In this document: positions 5,272 through 5,301 of the stretch, piece after piece
Layout of the letters: each line of letters opens with the position of its first letter
How positions within the stretch are numbered: position 1 is the first letter of the stretch
From: a bacterium
Lineage (GTDB): Bacteria; UBP14; UBA6098; JAFGQG01
Reading direction: 5' to 3'
Assembly (NCBI GenBank): GCA_016930435.1
Contig: JAFGGQ010000095.1
Span: forward strand, 1-5,301
DNA length: 5,301 nt
Made by a program: the position numbers and the translations under genes
Notes under the pieces: model-generated
The model's input: only the letters and a program-made list of their open reading frames with translations
Database searches by the model: none
What the model was told of the DNA's origin: nothing

Positions 5272-5290
5272 ATAAAAATGGGGAAAAAAC
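5272..5290 (-). repeat. Right arm of the bracketing inverted repeat
   Basis: ATAAAA (5272-5277), one mismatch, then TGGGGAAAAAAC (5279-5290) is the reverse complement of 4367-4385 at 18 of 19 positions. The two arms enclose 924 bp containing both direct repeats, the folded core and the palindrome tail. No target-site duplication is obvious beside the arms; the right flank is only 11 bp to the window edge. Confidence 0.45.
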
Positions 5291-5301
5291 AAGGCAATCG
5301 G

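Noticed and set aside
5279-5301. ATG open to the right edge (MGKKQG...)
   Set aside because: Only seven codons are visible, there is no clear ribosome site, and the ATG lies inside the right inverted-repeat arm.

Overview
The window reads as a chromosomal fragment from a poorly characterised bacterium. It has moderate GC with AT-rich spacers, sigma70-type promoters (TTGAC-16-TATAxT), strong GAGG/GGAG ribosome sites, a secreted surface-type protein, and a long array of REP-like palindromes. This flavour recalls candidate phyla near Bacteroidota/FCB (for example Cloacimonadota or WOR-3-type genomes). That placement is an impression from style and not from a marker gene; the lineage cannot be fixed from this window.

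Layout. All four protein genes lie on the minus strand. From right to left they are: (i) 3226-4170, an MsrB-MsrA fusion methionine sulfoxide reductase with an N-terminal export/anchor segment, behind its own promoter; (ii) a two-gene operon with its own promoter, made of a thioredoxin-reductase-like FAD/NAD(P) oxidoreductase (2247-3083, TTG start) overlapping by 17 nt an RlmN/Cfr-like radical SAM protein (1325-2263); (iii) a 318-bp gap; (iv) the N-terminal 335 codons of a secreted protein (1-1006) that runs off the left edge. On the plus strand, divergent from msrBA, a consensus promoter drives a complete tRNA-Gln(CUG) at 4297-4367.

The final ~930 bp (4368-5301) has no convincing protein gene but is full of structure. 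It holds two ~180-bp direct repeats (4382-4561 and 4879-5060), each with four hairpins. Between them is a ~317-bp core containing a 142-nt multi-branched fold (4582-4723) with a possible pseudoknot. A tail of five different short palindromes follows (5084-5237). The whole block is bracketed by an 18/19 inverted repeat (4367-4385 and 5272-5290) whose left copy abuts the tRNA 3' end. I read this as a non-autonomous, REP-like repeat element or island beside a tRNA gene.

The most interesting protein signal is the oxidoreductase/radical SAM pair. The radical SAM protein keeps the CxxxCxxC cluster and the C-terminal CGQ cysteine of RlmN/Cfr. It has Ile where RlmN has its second catalytic cysteine (Cys118 in E. 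coli), and it lacks the N-terminal accessory domain. Its partner flavoprotein lacks the CxxC disulfide of thioredoxin reductase. Together they suggest a dedicated reductase feeding a radical SAM enzyme with altered chemistry or substrate; this is inference from sequence and operon structure.
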